Assembly: GCA_002345965.1 (NCBI GenBank) | Contig: DDTF01000050.1 | Span: 1-64,000 of the forward strand | DNA from: Flammeovirgaceae bacterium UBA2371 | Lineage (GTDB): Bacteria > Bacteroidota > Bacteroidia > Cytophagales > Cyclobacteriaceae | DNA length: 64,000 nt | Direction: 5' to 3' | Shown: positions 43,940-55,183 of the stretch, in pieces | Position numbering within the stretch: position 1 is the first letter of the stretch | Layout of the letters: each line of letters opens with the position of its first letter | Notes under the pieces: generated by a model | What the model was told of the DNA's origin: nothing | What the model saw: only the letters and a program-made list of their open reading frames with translations | Databases searched by the model: none | Translations under genes and position numbers: made by a program

Positions 43940-44881
43940 TCAGCGGTCAATATTAATCTCTACTACTTTTTTATTCTGTAGTTGCTGCATCTGTATGGGC
44001 ACGATATCAAGTATTTCCTCTTTTAGGGTTTTTAAAAGCTTGGTCTTAATGTGATCACGATGTGTTACTAGGCTAATTTCGCGTGCGGGGCTAGGGTCTA
44101 CTAATCTTTTTACAAATTTTAGTTGAGGCTTACTGAATTCCATGACCGCCAATTCGGGCAAGATGGTAATGCCATCACTTTTGTCCACCATGCGCTTTAA
44201 GGTTTCAATATTTCCGGTTTCATATTTGAAATGGAAATCTGAACTCTTCTTGAGCTCGCATAAGTTCAAAATTTGGGACCTGAAGCAATGCCCCTCCTCC
44301 AAAAGCCATAGCTGATCAGGGTTGATTTCGGTAGCCAGCACGTACTTCTTATCATAGAGTGAATTTTTCTTGGATACATAAACGAAGAGTTCTTCATAGA
44401 AGAGTACATCTTCTTTGATGGAGGAATCATTAAGTGGAGTTACAATCAAACCACAATCCAATCGGTTGCTTTTTAATTCCTGAATGACTTCCTCAGTGAT
44501 GGTCTCTTTGATAATGAGATTAAGTTGTGGATATTTTTCCCGAATTTTTTTAAACAGGGGCGGGAGGAGATAAGGAGCAAGTGTGGGAATAATTCCAATA
44601 CGCAGTTCGCCAGTCATGATGTCTTTTTGATCATCGATAATTTGTTGAACCATCTTGGCTTCGCGAAGAATTATTCTGGCCTGCGCAATAATGCTGGTGC
44701 CAATTTCAGTGGGGATCACAGGTTGTTTTGTTCGATCGAAAATCTTTATTCCCAGCTCTTCTTCCAATTTTTGAATTTGCATACTCAGTGTAGGCTGTGT
44801 CACAAAGCACTTTTCTGAGGCTAGCACAAAATGTCGGTGAACATCCAGGGCAACAATGTACTCCAGCTGCGTTAATGTCAT
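43940..44881 (-). CDS. oxyR: LysR-type peroxide sensor OxyR
   Basis: The 313-residue regulator has an N-terminal winged helix (LTQLEYIVALDVHRHFVLAS, then CFVTQPTLSMQIQKLEEELG) and a LysR effector domain. The peroxide-sensing pair is at Cys199 and Cys208 (EEGHCFRSQILNLCEL), the same numbers and spacing as in E. coli OxyR. It is divergent from katG, its expected target, with 166 bases between. Its own promoter boxes overlap perfect and near-perfect dyads, pointing to autoregulation. The protein would form a disulfide on peroxide and activate katG. Identification is firm. Confidence 0.95.
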   Translation of the reverse strand: MTLTQLEYIVALDVHRHFVLASEKCFVTQPTLSMQIQKLEEELGIKIFDRTKQPVIPTEIGTSIIAQARIILREAKMVQQIIDDQKDIMTGELRIGIIPTLAPYLLPPLFKKIREKYPQLNLIIKETITEEVIQELKSNRLDCGLIVTPLNDSSIKEDVLFYEELFVYVSKKNSLYDKKYVLATEINPDQLWLLEEGHCFRSQILNLCELKKSSDFHFKYETGNIETLKRMVDKSDGITILPELAVMEFSKPQLKFVKRLVDPSPAREISLVTHRDHIKTKLLKTLKEEILDIVPIQMQQLQNKKVVEINIDR

Positions 44882-44893
44882 AGATTTTAACTA

Positions 44894-44931
44894 TATCTTT
44901 ATAAAGATAATCAATTTGATTTATTGATCAA
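44894..44931 (-). promoter_or_regulatory. oxyR: oxyR promoter overlapped by two dyads (probable OxyR operator)
   Basis: On the minus strand, TTG (44931-44929), a 19-base spacer and TATCTTTA (44909-44902) match the Bacteroidota boxes. A perfect 16-base palindrome, TATCTTTATAAAGATA (44894-44909), covers the -7 box. The spacer itself is a dyad, ATCAAT-TTGATTT-ATTGAT (44910-44928). The placement fits a LysR-type operator controlling both oxyR and katG; binding is inferred. Confidence 0.65.
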
Positions 44932-44969
44932 TACTGGGTAAACTTGTTATATAGAATGCAAGTAAATAG

Positions 44970-47288
<2,319 letters not shown>

Positions 47289-47312
47289 CTTAGAGGACTT
47301 TAGTTGAATAGT

Positions 47313-47347
47313 GATGGCCTTCTCATTTGAGGAGGCCATCTTTTTTT
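47313..47347 (+). terminator. Rho-independent terminator of katG
   Basis: GATGGCCTTCTC and GAGGAGGCCATC pair over 12 positions (one G-U) around ATTT at 47313-47340, followed by seven T. It lies 25 bases past the katG stop. Confidence 0.93.
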
Positions 47348-47457
47348 ATGGCGTTGCCAGGGTACTTAAAAACAAAATTTCATTTTCATATTCAGTTCGT
47401 AAGGAGCCAAAGCTCTGTGTTGTGGTAAAAATTTACTCAACAAAACCCGAATTACAC

Positions 47458-48075
47458 TTAGCTGTCATTAAAATTAGTTTTTTCTTTTTTCTTTCTTAAG
47501 AACTGGTAAATATTTAAGGCTAAGATTGAGAGCAAAATCAGGAGAAATCCTGAATTAGCAAACTGTACTCCAATTTTTGTCCAACCATAACCACTACCAA
47601 TAAATATTAAAGTTAGAGGCACTAGATAAAAGATGTCAACCTTGATATTTTTTCTATTGAGTCTTATTTGTTTTAGTTCTTCATAGTCAAGATCGGACAG
47701 AATAAATTTTATTTTATTAAAATCGATAATTAATAGAATAATGTTCATTAATAAAAAAAAGCAGAGTACAAACGGGGTCCCTTTCCATTCTAATGAAATT
47801 GTGACTACTAAGATGTTTATTAGCATAGGAAAGAGCATTATTGCTCCAATTGTTCTGAACCTATTGGTTATTAATAAAAAACCAATAATTACTTGAGAGT
47901 AAGCAATAAATTTTCCAAACAATTCTAAATTGTGCTCTGCCAGATCTTTTATTAAGTACTGTGGTCCAATTATATCAGGAATCCCAGTTAGCTTTTCCAT
48001 TCCTGCTTTAATGAAAATTAGTCCAAGAATAAAGGCTATCGTACTTGCTATTCTTGCATTAATTCTATGGTTCAT
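47458..48075 (-). CDS. DoxX-like membrane protein
   Basis: The 205-residue protein has about five hydrophobic segments. The first two-thirds resemble the DoxX/MauE-like family: FIKAGMEKLTGIPDI after helix 1, then FGKFIAYSQVIIGFLLITNRFRTIGAIML and MLINILVVTI (given in parts). The C-terminal part adds two helices joined by a basic loop (QIRLNRKNIKVDIFY) and ends KKKEKTNFNDS. Function is unknown; DoxX-like proteins are tied loosely to redox membrane processes. Its base composition is more AT-rich than the neighbours, with a T-rich spacer on both sides, which may indicate a later acquisition. Standing alone on the minus strand after katG. Confidence 0.65.
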   Translation of the reverse strand: MNHRINARIASTIAFILGLIFIKAGMEKLTGIPDIIGPQYLIKDLAEHNLELFGKFIAYSQVIIGFLLITNRFRTIGAIMLFPMLINILVVTISLEWKGTPFVLCFFLLMNIILLIIDFNKIKFILSDLDYEELKQIRLNRKNIKVDIFYLVPLTLIFIGSGYGWTKIGVQFANSGFLLILLSILALNIYQFLRKKKEKTNFNDS

Positions 48076-48188
48076 ACGGTGTCAGATTAATGGTAAGACC
48101 ATGGGCAGTAGCCTATTAGTCTTTTTTGTTTTAGCTAATACACGAGGCCTTTAGTTTTAATCGTGATCTTTCTGGTGGCTACTTCATT

Positions 48189-49790
48189 TTATACCAGTAC
48201 CTCAAAGGTATCGGAACTGGAACGCTTCAAATACTCTTCAAAGTCAAATGGCACGTCACCACCATCTAACAAACAACCGTCTGGAATGGTGGGGTAAATC
48301 TCTTCGTAGGTTTTTACCAAATTCATAAATACTCTTCTGTAGACGTGGGTACGATTTAGTTTACCAGGATCATCCATACCTGAAGCACCCATCAATTCAA
48401 CAAAACTCTCTACTGTGTTTTTATGGAAATTAGCTACCCGTTGGAATTTATCTTCTACCACCAAACCTTTGGCGAGAGCTTTGTCTTGCGTTGCCACCCC
48501 TGTTGGGCAATCGTTGGTGTTGCAACGCAAAGCCTGTATGCAACCTACCGCCATCATCATTGCACGGGCACTGTAACATACATTTGCACCCAATGCCATC
48601 GCCCTCACCATGTGAAATCCTGTAAGGATTTTACCAGCCACTATTAATTTCATTTGTTTACGAATGCCAAAACCACGCAACGAATTGTCTACAAAGGCAA
48701 GAGCATCCAACAATGGCATACCTACAAAATTGGTAAACTCCGGAGGTGCGGCACCAGTTCCTCCTTCTCCACCATCTACCGTTATAAAATCAGGATACTT
48801 GTTGAGTTTAACCATCGCTTTGCAGATGGATAGAAACTCACTCTTTCTGCCAATGCAAAGTTTGAACCCCACCGGTTTACCACCAGACAGGTCGCGTAAT
48901 TTTTCTACGAAAAGTATTAACCCCTCGGGGGTCGAAAATGCGCTGTGATAGGGAGGGGAAAAAACCGTAGTATACGGCTCAACACCGCGAATGGCAGCAA
49001 TCTCAGGTGTATTCTTCTTTCCGGGTAAAATACCGCCATGCCCAGGTTTTGCACCCTGAGATAGTTTCACTTCGATCATTTTTACATTCGGGTGCATGGC
49101 ATTTTTCATAAATGCATCCGCGCTAAAATTTCCTTCCAGATCACGGGCTCCAAAATAACCGGTACCTATCTGCCAAATGATATCACCTCCATTTTTTAAG
49201 TGATGGTTACTGATGCCCCCTTCGCCTGTATTATGGGCAAATCCTCCTACCTTGGCACCCCAGTTCAGTGCTTCAACGGCATTACCGCTCAATGAGCCAA
49301 AACTCATGGCAGATATGTTTAGCACACTGGCATTATAGGGTTGTTTGCATCGTCCATCCCCAATCAAAACCCTTGGACTGTGGTTCATCGTATGGAAATC
49401 CTTAGGAGTGATGGAGTGCGTAATCCACTCGTACCCCTCAGCGTAGGTGTTGAGTTGTGTGCCAAATGGCTTGGTATCAATTTGCTTTTTGGCACGTTGA
49501 TAAATCACTGAACGGTCGTTGCGGTTGATGGGTGCTCCATCTGTATCTGACTCAATGAAATACTGTTGAATCTCAGGGCGGATCATCTCAAAGAAATAGC
49601 GCAGCCGTCCGATAACCGGGAAATTTCTCTTCACCGATTGCTTCTTTTGGAAAATATCCTGAATGCCCATGATAATTAATGGACCGACAAGGATGAACAG
49701 AAGTAAAATATCAATCCAGAAAAAAGCCCAGATAATAATGATAGCGGATGTCAGGATAGAACTGATCCAGAATATTCTTCTTGCATGCAT
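48189..49790 (-). CDS. Membrane-anchored FMN-binding glutamate-synthase-like protein
   Basis: The 533-residue protein has two N-terminal membrane helices (about 5-45) and a GltB-like FMN/FeS synthase domain. The FMN barrel shows NISAMSFGSLSGNAVEALN, NTGEGGIS, KLSQGAKPGHGG and VDGGEGGTGAAP. The Cys triplet CIQALRCNTNDCPTG would carry a 3Fe-4S cluster. The glutaminase domain of true glutamate synthase is missing, so it cannot use glutamine by itself. Such stand-alone proteins are common in Bacteroidota; the electron donor and acceptor are unknown. The membrane helices suggest a link to quinone-level electron transfer (inference). Confidence 0.9.
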   Translation of the reverse strand: MHARRIFWISSILTSAIIIIWAFFWIDILLLFILVGPLIIMGIQDIFQKKQSVKRNFPVIGRLRYFFEMIRPEIQQYFIESDTDGAPINRNDRSVIYQRAKKQIDTKPFGTQLNTYAEGYEWITHSITPKDFHTMNHSPRVLIGDGRCKQPYNASVLNISAMSFGSLSGNAVEALNWGAKVGGFAHNTGEGGISNHHLKNGGDIIWQIGTGYFGARDLEGNFSADAFMKNAMHPNVKMIEVKLSQGAKPGHGGILPGKKNTPEIAAIRGVEPYTTVFSPPYHSAFSTPEGLILFVEKLRDLSGGKPVGFKLCIGRKSEFLSICKAMVKLNKYPDFITVDGGEGGTGAAPPEFTNFVGMPLLDALAFVDNSLRGFGIRKQMKLIVAGKILTGFHMVRAMALGANVCYSARAMMMAVGCIQALRCNTNDCPTGVATQDKALAKGLVVEDKFQRVANFHKNTVESFVELMGASGMDDPGKLNRTHVYRRVFMNLVKTYEEIYPTIPDGCLLDGGDVPFDFEEYLKRSSSDTFEVLV

Positions 49791-49877
49791 AGTGTTGATA
49801 GCTTAGACAGGTATAGACAAATATAACAAAAATAGGTCTGCAGCCCACTAAGCATCAAAGCACAAATAAGGTGAAAG

Positions 49878-50411
49878 CTAGGCAACTTTCATTTCCACAA
49901 TTCCGCGATTCTTATGAATCTTGAGATCAAAGAATTGGGTGATGAAGGAATTCATCCTGTTTTCAGCCAGATGTGCCTTTCTGTTTGCTGGAAGAAAGAC
50001 AGTGAGATCCATAACAGCCATCAAAAACTGATGATGTTCGCAAAAGGAAGAAGTCCACTGGTCAAAAACGGAAGACCATTCGTCTTTGTAGTTTTGAACG
50101 TGATCAGTACCATCCCATAATATTTCCAGCTGACTGTCACCAAACTTGTAGCGATATACCCCAGCCATATTTTGGTAAAAGGGATGTAAAAGCTTGAGGT
50201 TTTTGGGTCGGTAACGAATAATCTTTTTGGTGTGTTCATCCATTACGCCCAATGGATTGTGTCGTTGCATGTACTCCGTTTTTACTTTTTCAATTAAAGT
50301 AAGGAGCAGGGGGTCTTGCAATGAAAGCTGGGCTTCTTCGAGGAGATAATTCTTGTCCAGAGGAAAAAATTTGCGAATCACGCTGGATAGATAGTTATGC
50401 AAAAATAACAA
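49878..50411 (-). CDS. Conserved-looking hypothetical protein
   Basis: The 177-residue cytosolic protein has no signal peptide, membrane helix or motif that I recognise. It is rich in aromatic residues (HPFYQNMAGVYRYKFGDSQLEILWDG, shown in part as YQNMAGVYRYKFGD) and His. No ATG exists near the start: the frame opens with TTG 50411, with further TTG and GTG choices within ten codons. The frame is open and codon use resembles the neighbours. It ends 87 bases after the start side of the glutamate-synthase-like gene and follows the barrel gene by 25 bases, so a joint transcript is likely. Confidence 0.55.
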   Translation of the reverse strand: MLFLHNYLSSVIRKFFPLDKNYLLEEAQLSLQDPLLLTLIEKVKTEYMQRHNPLGVMDEHTKKIIRYRPKNLKLLHPFYQNMAGVYRYKFGDSQLEILWDGTDHVQNYKDEWSSVFDQWTSSFCEHHQFLMAVMDLTVFLPANRKAHLAENRMNSFITQFFDLKIHKNRGIVEMKVA

Positions 50412-50436
50412 ATTCTTTGAAAACCAGCTATTTGGC

Positions 50437-52260
50437 CTAGTTGAAAAGGGTATCTGGGGCTCTCACCAGTGTGGTAGGGTATTTAATTCTAAGACTTGCC
50501 GTTACGTTAATACGAAAATGGTTCAGACTTTCAACAGTGGTGGGGTAATAGTACCCTCGCAACTCAACGGTATTGAAGATCAGGTTTTCGTTACGCGTTC
50601 TAAGCCCTAAGGAGTAGCCCTGAAAGAAATCTCCCTGCAATACAGGTTGATTGCTTTGGGCCAGAAAAGCAAAGTCAAATTGAGGGACAACCGCGAAATT
50701 GAAACCTAACAATTTCCAATTGGTAAACACCAGTGCCTGAATGCGTGCTCGTAATCTGGAATCTCCCGCAAGACTATCTGGTGTAAAGCCCTGTATACCG
50801 TTGTCGTTGTTGATGTCCAGTGGATTTTTAATATTTCTGTCAAAGAATTTACTGAATCCCAACTCAACAGAATGTCTCACCTTAATGATTTTCATATCGT
50901 AAAGTTTACTGAAATAGGAGGCTGTAGTTTTTACACTTATGTCTTCTGTTTCATCATTTCTAAAATATCCCCCTGCTTGCACATCCAAAGAGATAATGGT
51001 GCCCTGATTGGTAAAGGATTTTTGAATCTCACCACCCAGATAAGGTCTGGTAAGACCAAATTGTTTTTCCCAACCAGCAGTTAATGAAACTGCGTATCCG
51101 TAAGGCACGTCTTCTGTTCTGCCAAAACCATAGATGTATTTCGTTTTATAAAAATCCTGTCTGAAGAGGGTGAGCTGTGCGAGTGCCAATTGTCGATTGG
51201 CATACAAAAGATTTTCACGTGGACTTAGCAGGATGGTGGGGTGACTTATAAAATGCTGATCTAACACACGTGCAGATAGAAATCTTCTATGCCTGTTCTC
51301 TCTGCCCAACCGTGATGCGCGCTCCTCACCAAAAGTAAAACCCGCCCAATAATCTTGAATGCTGTATGCATAGTTGGCAAATAGTGAGTCGGGTTTATTA
51401 AATACATTAGTGGACCAATTTCGGCTGATTTCTACACCCCCTGCCCATCGGGCATATGGCATGAAAAGGGGCCTGTCCAACCTTGCATACAGTGCCTTTT
51501 CATTTTCGTTTCCCAGGCTGCGTGAATTGTTGATGCTGGTGTAGCCAATGGTACCATCGACAAAACTGCCCATTATCGAGTTTTGTCTCACTGAATATTC
51601 CGAACCAAACTCTGGCCTTCTGTCTGAATCGTATAGGCCTGTATAAGCAAACCGTAAACCGGTACCTAAAAAATTGGCCTCCTGCAGAATCCAGTTGACC
51701 GCTGTGGGACTGCTAGGATCAAGCGAAGCACCCAAACTGAATACATCTCGAGTCATTACCAATAAATCCACAGAGTCAGCATCCTCATCGTATTGCACTA
51801 CAAAAATTCGTGAGTCTTTTATGAAGTTTAAATCCCGCAGGTATCGTTCGTTGTCAGCCAGCCGATAGGGGTTAAGAGGTTTTCCTCTTTTAATGAATAA
51901 ATTATTTCTGATAGTTTTTTCTCGTGTGTCAGTATGCAATGATTCGCCCGTTGCAATAATCTTGTTTCTGAAGATTTTGGTTGTGTCCTGAATAGTTCTA
52001 TTAAAGTGAAGGGGCTGAATAATGATGTGTCTGATGATTTTACCTTCAAAAGGAAAGAAAGCCTCCTCACTTTTAAAGTTAAATACCGTATCTGCTTCCG
52101 GCTTTCTTACTATGGACTGAATGGCCTTCTCAGTGAGTTCAGTACTTTTAATTTTATTGACGATGCCATTGCCATTCCGAGTGGTATCCTTTTTCTGTGC
52201 CAACAATGAAGTGGAACAGAACATGAAGCACAAACACGATATAATTGCCAGACGATTCAC
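50437..52260 (-). CDS. Outer-membrane barrel protein with POTRA-like N terminus
   Basis: The 607-residue protein has a signal peptide (1-21, ending LLAQ). Residues about 70-170 resemble a POTRA-type unit (KIIRHIIIQPLHFN, NPYRLADNERYLRDLNFIKDSRIFV), and a long barrel follows (ALYARLDRPLFMPYARWAGGVEIS, then VELGFSKFFDRN). It ends LRIKYPTTLVRAPDTLFN, not in a final aromatic strand. It is an Omp85-like or related surface protein; cargo unknown. A hairpin terminator stands just before its start, closing the M14 gene upstream, so it probably has its own promoter. Confidence 0.75.
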   Translation of the reverse strand: MNRLAIISCLCFMFCSTSLLAQKKDTTRNGNGIVNKIKSTELTEKAIQSIVRKPEADTVFNFKSEEAFFPFEGKIIRHIIIQPLHFNRTIQDTTKIFRNKIIATGESLHTDTREKTIRNNLFIKRGKPLNPYRLADNERYLRDLNFIKDSRIFVVQYDEDADSVDLLVMTRDVFSLGASLDPSSPTAVNWILQEANFLGTGLRFAYTGLYDSDRRPEFGSEYSVRQNSIMGSFVDGTIGYTSINNSRSLGNENEKALYARLDRPLFMPYARWAGGVEISRNWSTNVFNKPDSLFANYAYSIQDYWAGFTFGEERASRLGRENRHRRFLSARVLDQHFISHPTILLSPRENLLYANRQLALAQLTLFRQDFYKTKYIYGFGRTEDVPYGYAVSLTAGWEKQFGLTRPYLGGEIQKSFTNQGTIISLDVQAGGYFRNDETEDISVKTTASYFSKLYDMKIIKVRHSVELGFSKFFDRNIKNPLDINNDNGIQGFTPDSLAGDSRLRARIQALVFTNWKLLGFNFAVVPQFDFAFLAQSNQPVLQGDFFQGYSLGLRTRNENLIFNTVELRGYYYPTTVESLNHFRINVTASLRIKYPTTLVRAPDTLFN

Positions 52261-52278
52261 CGACCAAAAAATTAAAAA

Positions 52279-52305
52279 CCCCTTGCCGAAACGTTCGACA
52301 AGGGG
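52279..52305 (-). terminator. Terminator of the M14 carboxypeptidase gene
   Basis: CCCCTTG and CAAGGGG, plus inner CGAA/TTCG, form a stem with one C-A mismatch and an ACG loop. On the minus strand TTTTTAATTTTTT follows directly. It lies 33 bases past the M14 stop. Confidence 0.9.
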
Positions 52306-52338
52306 TAAAATTATAGACTATTCGTGAGAACTTGGAAC

Positions 52339-54897
52339 TTATCTGCTCATTGAGCTGCTCAATAAAGGTCCGTAGAATATGGCGTTCATCAACATTTTAT
52401 TGGTGCCGAACCAAAATGCGCGAAAAGCCAGGTTTTCTGTAAATCCAATTACACGTCCACGACCAAGCACAGTGACGCCAACGGCTGAAGCATTTTTCAT
52501 TTTTTCATAATTCTTTTTTGAAATATAGCCACTCATGAGGGGATTGTTTCCATAAGTAATCGGATTGGAGTATACACCTGTTGATTTTTCCATGTAGAAG
52601 TTGTTGGATTTAAACATGGGCATTTTTGAGTTGTAATAACCATACAATAGCGGATTGCTAAGGTCTACATCTGCCTCAAAGATCACCCCACTGGTCACCT
52701 GAGCACCTCTGTCTTCATCAATAAACTCGTAAGGGCGTGATTTGAGTGGCCCCTTTACTTCAGTATCTTTTTTCATTTCAAATTTTCCTAACCCAGATGT
52801 GCCAAGCCAGCTTACTGCATCTTCAAGGCCAATCAGCGTTCCTCCATTTTGTACCCAAGTTTTTAGTTTTTCCTTAGCGCTTTCGCTAATTCCGTTATAC
52901 CTGCCGGGAGGAATAATGATAGTAGTGTATTTGTCCAGGCTGGCATAATTCAGTACTGGTACTGGCATCATGGTCACAGGAATATGATAGCGCTGATCCA
53001 GTAGGTGCCAAAGCTCACCGGCATCGGTGGGAGAAATACCCTGATCCATAATTACTACGATGGATGGTTTGTTGACCACATCAAACGTTCTGCTTCCAAG
53101 ACTTACGCCTTTGTAGTCGAGGCCGGTATCAAACCCATATACATCAATGCCATCCAGGGCAGCGATCTCACGCATGTACACGGCCAGCTGATCAGGAGCT
53201 AGAACTTGATTCTCAATCGGGATCATAATTGAGCCGCGCGCAAAACTTTTTCCAGAGGGATTGTGAAAAACTTCATGAGCAACCTTAATTCTAATACCGT
53301 GGCTCACCAGACGATAAATAGCGCGAGGGGTATAATAGCCAAATGGTTCAAAAGCATAGGCATAAGTCGCTTTTTCATTCAACACTTTTCCTACTGGAAG
53401 TTCTGGTTTTGAAACTTTTTGTCCCAATGCAGGAACGGATTTCAATTCGTCATACTCCAAGTTAAAGGCAAGTGGGAAAGTCCAACTTGAAATGTCATAG
53501 AACAGGCTATCTTCAAAGGTGGTTCTTTTTTCAAACATGGATTTGATCAAACGATATTGGGGCTGATTCAATGGAATGATGTAACTGGCACCCGCTTCAT
53601 AAGTACGTCCATTGAAAGACTGTGTGGACGTGGTTGGGTAAATCTGTATATCTTGCCGAGCCGCCATTTCTGCAAGGTGAAATGCACGTGCTTTGTCTTT
53701 ATTAGAGCCGAACACAATTGCCTTTACAGGATCTTTAGCAGCTTCGCTAACGGCACCTTTATAAAAGTCGCGCTGGTAGTTGAGTAATTCTTCACGCATG
53801 GCGTTGGCTCCTTCCAGTGAACTGAGCATGGTGGTGAAGTGATTGCGGATGGTAAAAGGAAAACGCAAAAGACCATTTTCACTTTCCTGAGCATGACCCC
53901 GCGAACTGGCTTGCTCGAATAGAATGCCGATACATCCTTGTACATCGGGATAGGTAGACCCTTTACCATAATAGAAATCATCGTAGCCTTCCTGGGTAAA
54001 ATACAAAGACCCGATTTTGTCTAAAGCTTTGGCGTGAAACTCTCCCAGCTTTTTAGTCAGCTCCTGATTTTTACGAGGAGTCATGGGATGAACGCGCGTG
54101 GGCTCACCCGGCATAAAAAAGAAAGTAGCGTCAGTACCCTGCTCATGGTGGTCTGTTAGCAGGTTGGGTTTCCATTGATGAAACTTGGCGATGCGTGCTT
54201 GAGATTCTGGAAGTTGCCCTGGCAGCCAGTCACGGTTGAGGTCGAACCAATAGTGGTTGGTTCTTCCTCCGGGCCAGGCTTCATTGTGTTCCATGTCGTA
54301 ACCATCGGGGGAAATCAATTGACTTTTATGTGAATTGGCCCAAGTTGAAAAACGCTGCAACCCATCAGGATTAAAACTTGGATCAAAAAGTATGATGGTA
54401 TTTTCAAGGTACTTTTCAATTTCTGGTCCTTGCGCTGCAGCCAGGTGATAAGCCATTACCAGACCGGCATTGGCACCACTGGGTTCGTTTCCATGAATAC
54501 TGCAACCGAGGTAAAACACCAGCGGCATCTGTGACACGTTGAGGTCAGTAGATTTGGAAGGGTCACTCAACTGCACGTGTTGCTGACGGAGTGTTTCAAT
54601 GTTCTGGTGATTTTTGGGTGAAGTGATAGTCAGCAGCAGCAGCGGACGGGCTTCAAATGTGTAACCTGTTACTTCTAGAGAGACCCGGTCCGAGGCTTTG
54701 TCAAGGGCTTGCATGTAGCTCACCAGTCTGTCGTGCGAAATGTGCCATTCGCCCACTTCGTGTCCTATTACTGACTGAGGTGTGGGGATGGATGGATTGT
54801 AAGAAACATTTTCGGGCAGATAATAAGACAAGTCAACCTGGGCATAAGTTGAAGTGCCAATGAAAAGAATGAGTAATGTGATAATACGATATTTCAT
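52339..54897 (-). CDS. Secreted M14 zinc carboxypeptidase with GATase-like C-terminal domain
   Basis: The 852-residue protein has a signal peptide (1-19, ending STYAQ). The M14 domain (about 45-390) shows the zinc motif GCSIHGNEPSGANAG (HxxE), FDPSFNPDG with the substrate Asn/Asp region, LNRDW with the Arg, the third zinc ligand near DHHEQGTDATFFF and a late catalytic Glu candidate in GILFEQASSRG. A linker and a C-terminal part (about 600-850) with VVIMDQGISPTDAGELWHLLD and WVQNGGTLIGLEDAV resemble class I glutamine-amidotransferase-like folds. Such two-part M14 proteins are common in Bacteroidota. Likely a periplasmic or exported peptidase; substrate unknown. No type IX sorting domain is present. 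Confidence 0.9.
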   Translation of the reverse strand: MKYRIITLLILFIGTSTYAQVDLSYYLPENVSYNPSIPTPQSVIGHEVGEWHISHDRLVSYMQALDKASDRVSLEVTGYTFEARPLLLLTITSPKNHQNIETLRQQHVQLSDPSKSTDLNVSQMPLVFYLGCSIHGNEPSGANAGLVMAYHLAAAQGPEIEKYLENTIILFDPSFNPDGLQRFSTWANSHKSQLISPDGYDMEHNEAWPGGRTNHYWFDLNRDWLPGQLPESQARIAKFHQWKPNLLTDHHEQGTDATFFFMPGEPTRVHPMTPRKNQELTKKLGEFHAKALDKIGSLYFTQEGYDDFYYGKGSTYPDVQGCIGILFEQASSRGHAQESENGLLRFPFTIRNHFTTMLSSLEGANAMREELLNYQRDFYKGAVSEAAKDPVKAIVFGSNKDKARAFHLAEMAARQDIQIYPTTSTQSFNGRTYEAGASYIIPLNQPQYRLIKSMFEKRTTFEDSLFYDISSWTFPLAFNLEYDELKSVPALGQKVSKPELPVGKVLNEKATYAYAFEPFGYYTPRAIYRLVSHGIRIKVAHEVFHNPSGKSFARGSIMIPIENQVLAPDQLAVYMREIAALDGIDVYGFDTGLDYKGVSLGSRTFDVVNKPSIVVIMDQGISPTDAGELWHLLDQRYHIPVTMMPVPVLNYASLDKYTTIIIPPGRYNGISESAKEKLKTWVQNGGTLIGLEDAVSWLGTSGLGKFEMKKDTEVKGPLKSRPYEFIDEDRGAQVTSGVIFEADVDLSNPLLYGYYNSKMPMFKSNNFYMEKSTGVYSNPITYGNNPLMSGYISKKNYEKMKNASAVGVTVLGRGRVIGFTENLAFRAFWFGTNKMLMNAIFYGPLLSSSMSR

Positions 54898-55183
54898 ATA
54901 TTAATTTTTTATTGATGCCAATTTTCAATATCAACAGGTGAGTTGATTTTGAATACAACTTATTACTAAATCTTTAATTCTACCTACTGATAATTCTAAA
55001 ATCGCCAAAATCACCTGAGGTGCTCACCCCGAGCTGTCAGATTATTTTACTGCCTATTTACAAACAAACCTTCTTTGTAGGAAACGATTTTTACCGTCTG
55101 CGGTAATTCTTATGCTGGTGGCTGTTTAAGACTGCGCTTTGGGTCCTCTTTCTATTTTCAATCAATATATGTACTTTCAGTAC
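54898..55183. other. Divergent intergenic spacer with a 16-base dyad
   Basis: The spacer between the M14 and MltF-like genes is AT-rich. TTACCG-TCTG-CGGTAA (55091-55106) is a perfect 6-base stem with a 4-base loop but has no T-run after it on either strand, so it is not a terminator. It could be an operator. No clear promoter pair was found. Confidence 0.35.

Noticed and set aside
47458..48075. The DoxX-like gene as part of a mobile element
   Set aside because: It is AT-rich compared with its neighbours, but no repeats, integrase or tRNA flank it.
52339..54897. M14 carboxypeptidase as a type IX cargo
   Set aside because: Its C terminus (ending GPLLSSSMSR) has no CTD sorting pattern like that at the PorU end.
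55091..55106. TTACCG-TCTG-CGGTAA as a terminator
   Set aside because: It lies between divergent genes and has no U-tract downstream in either direction; kept only as a possible operator.
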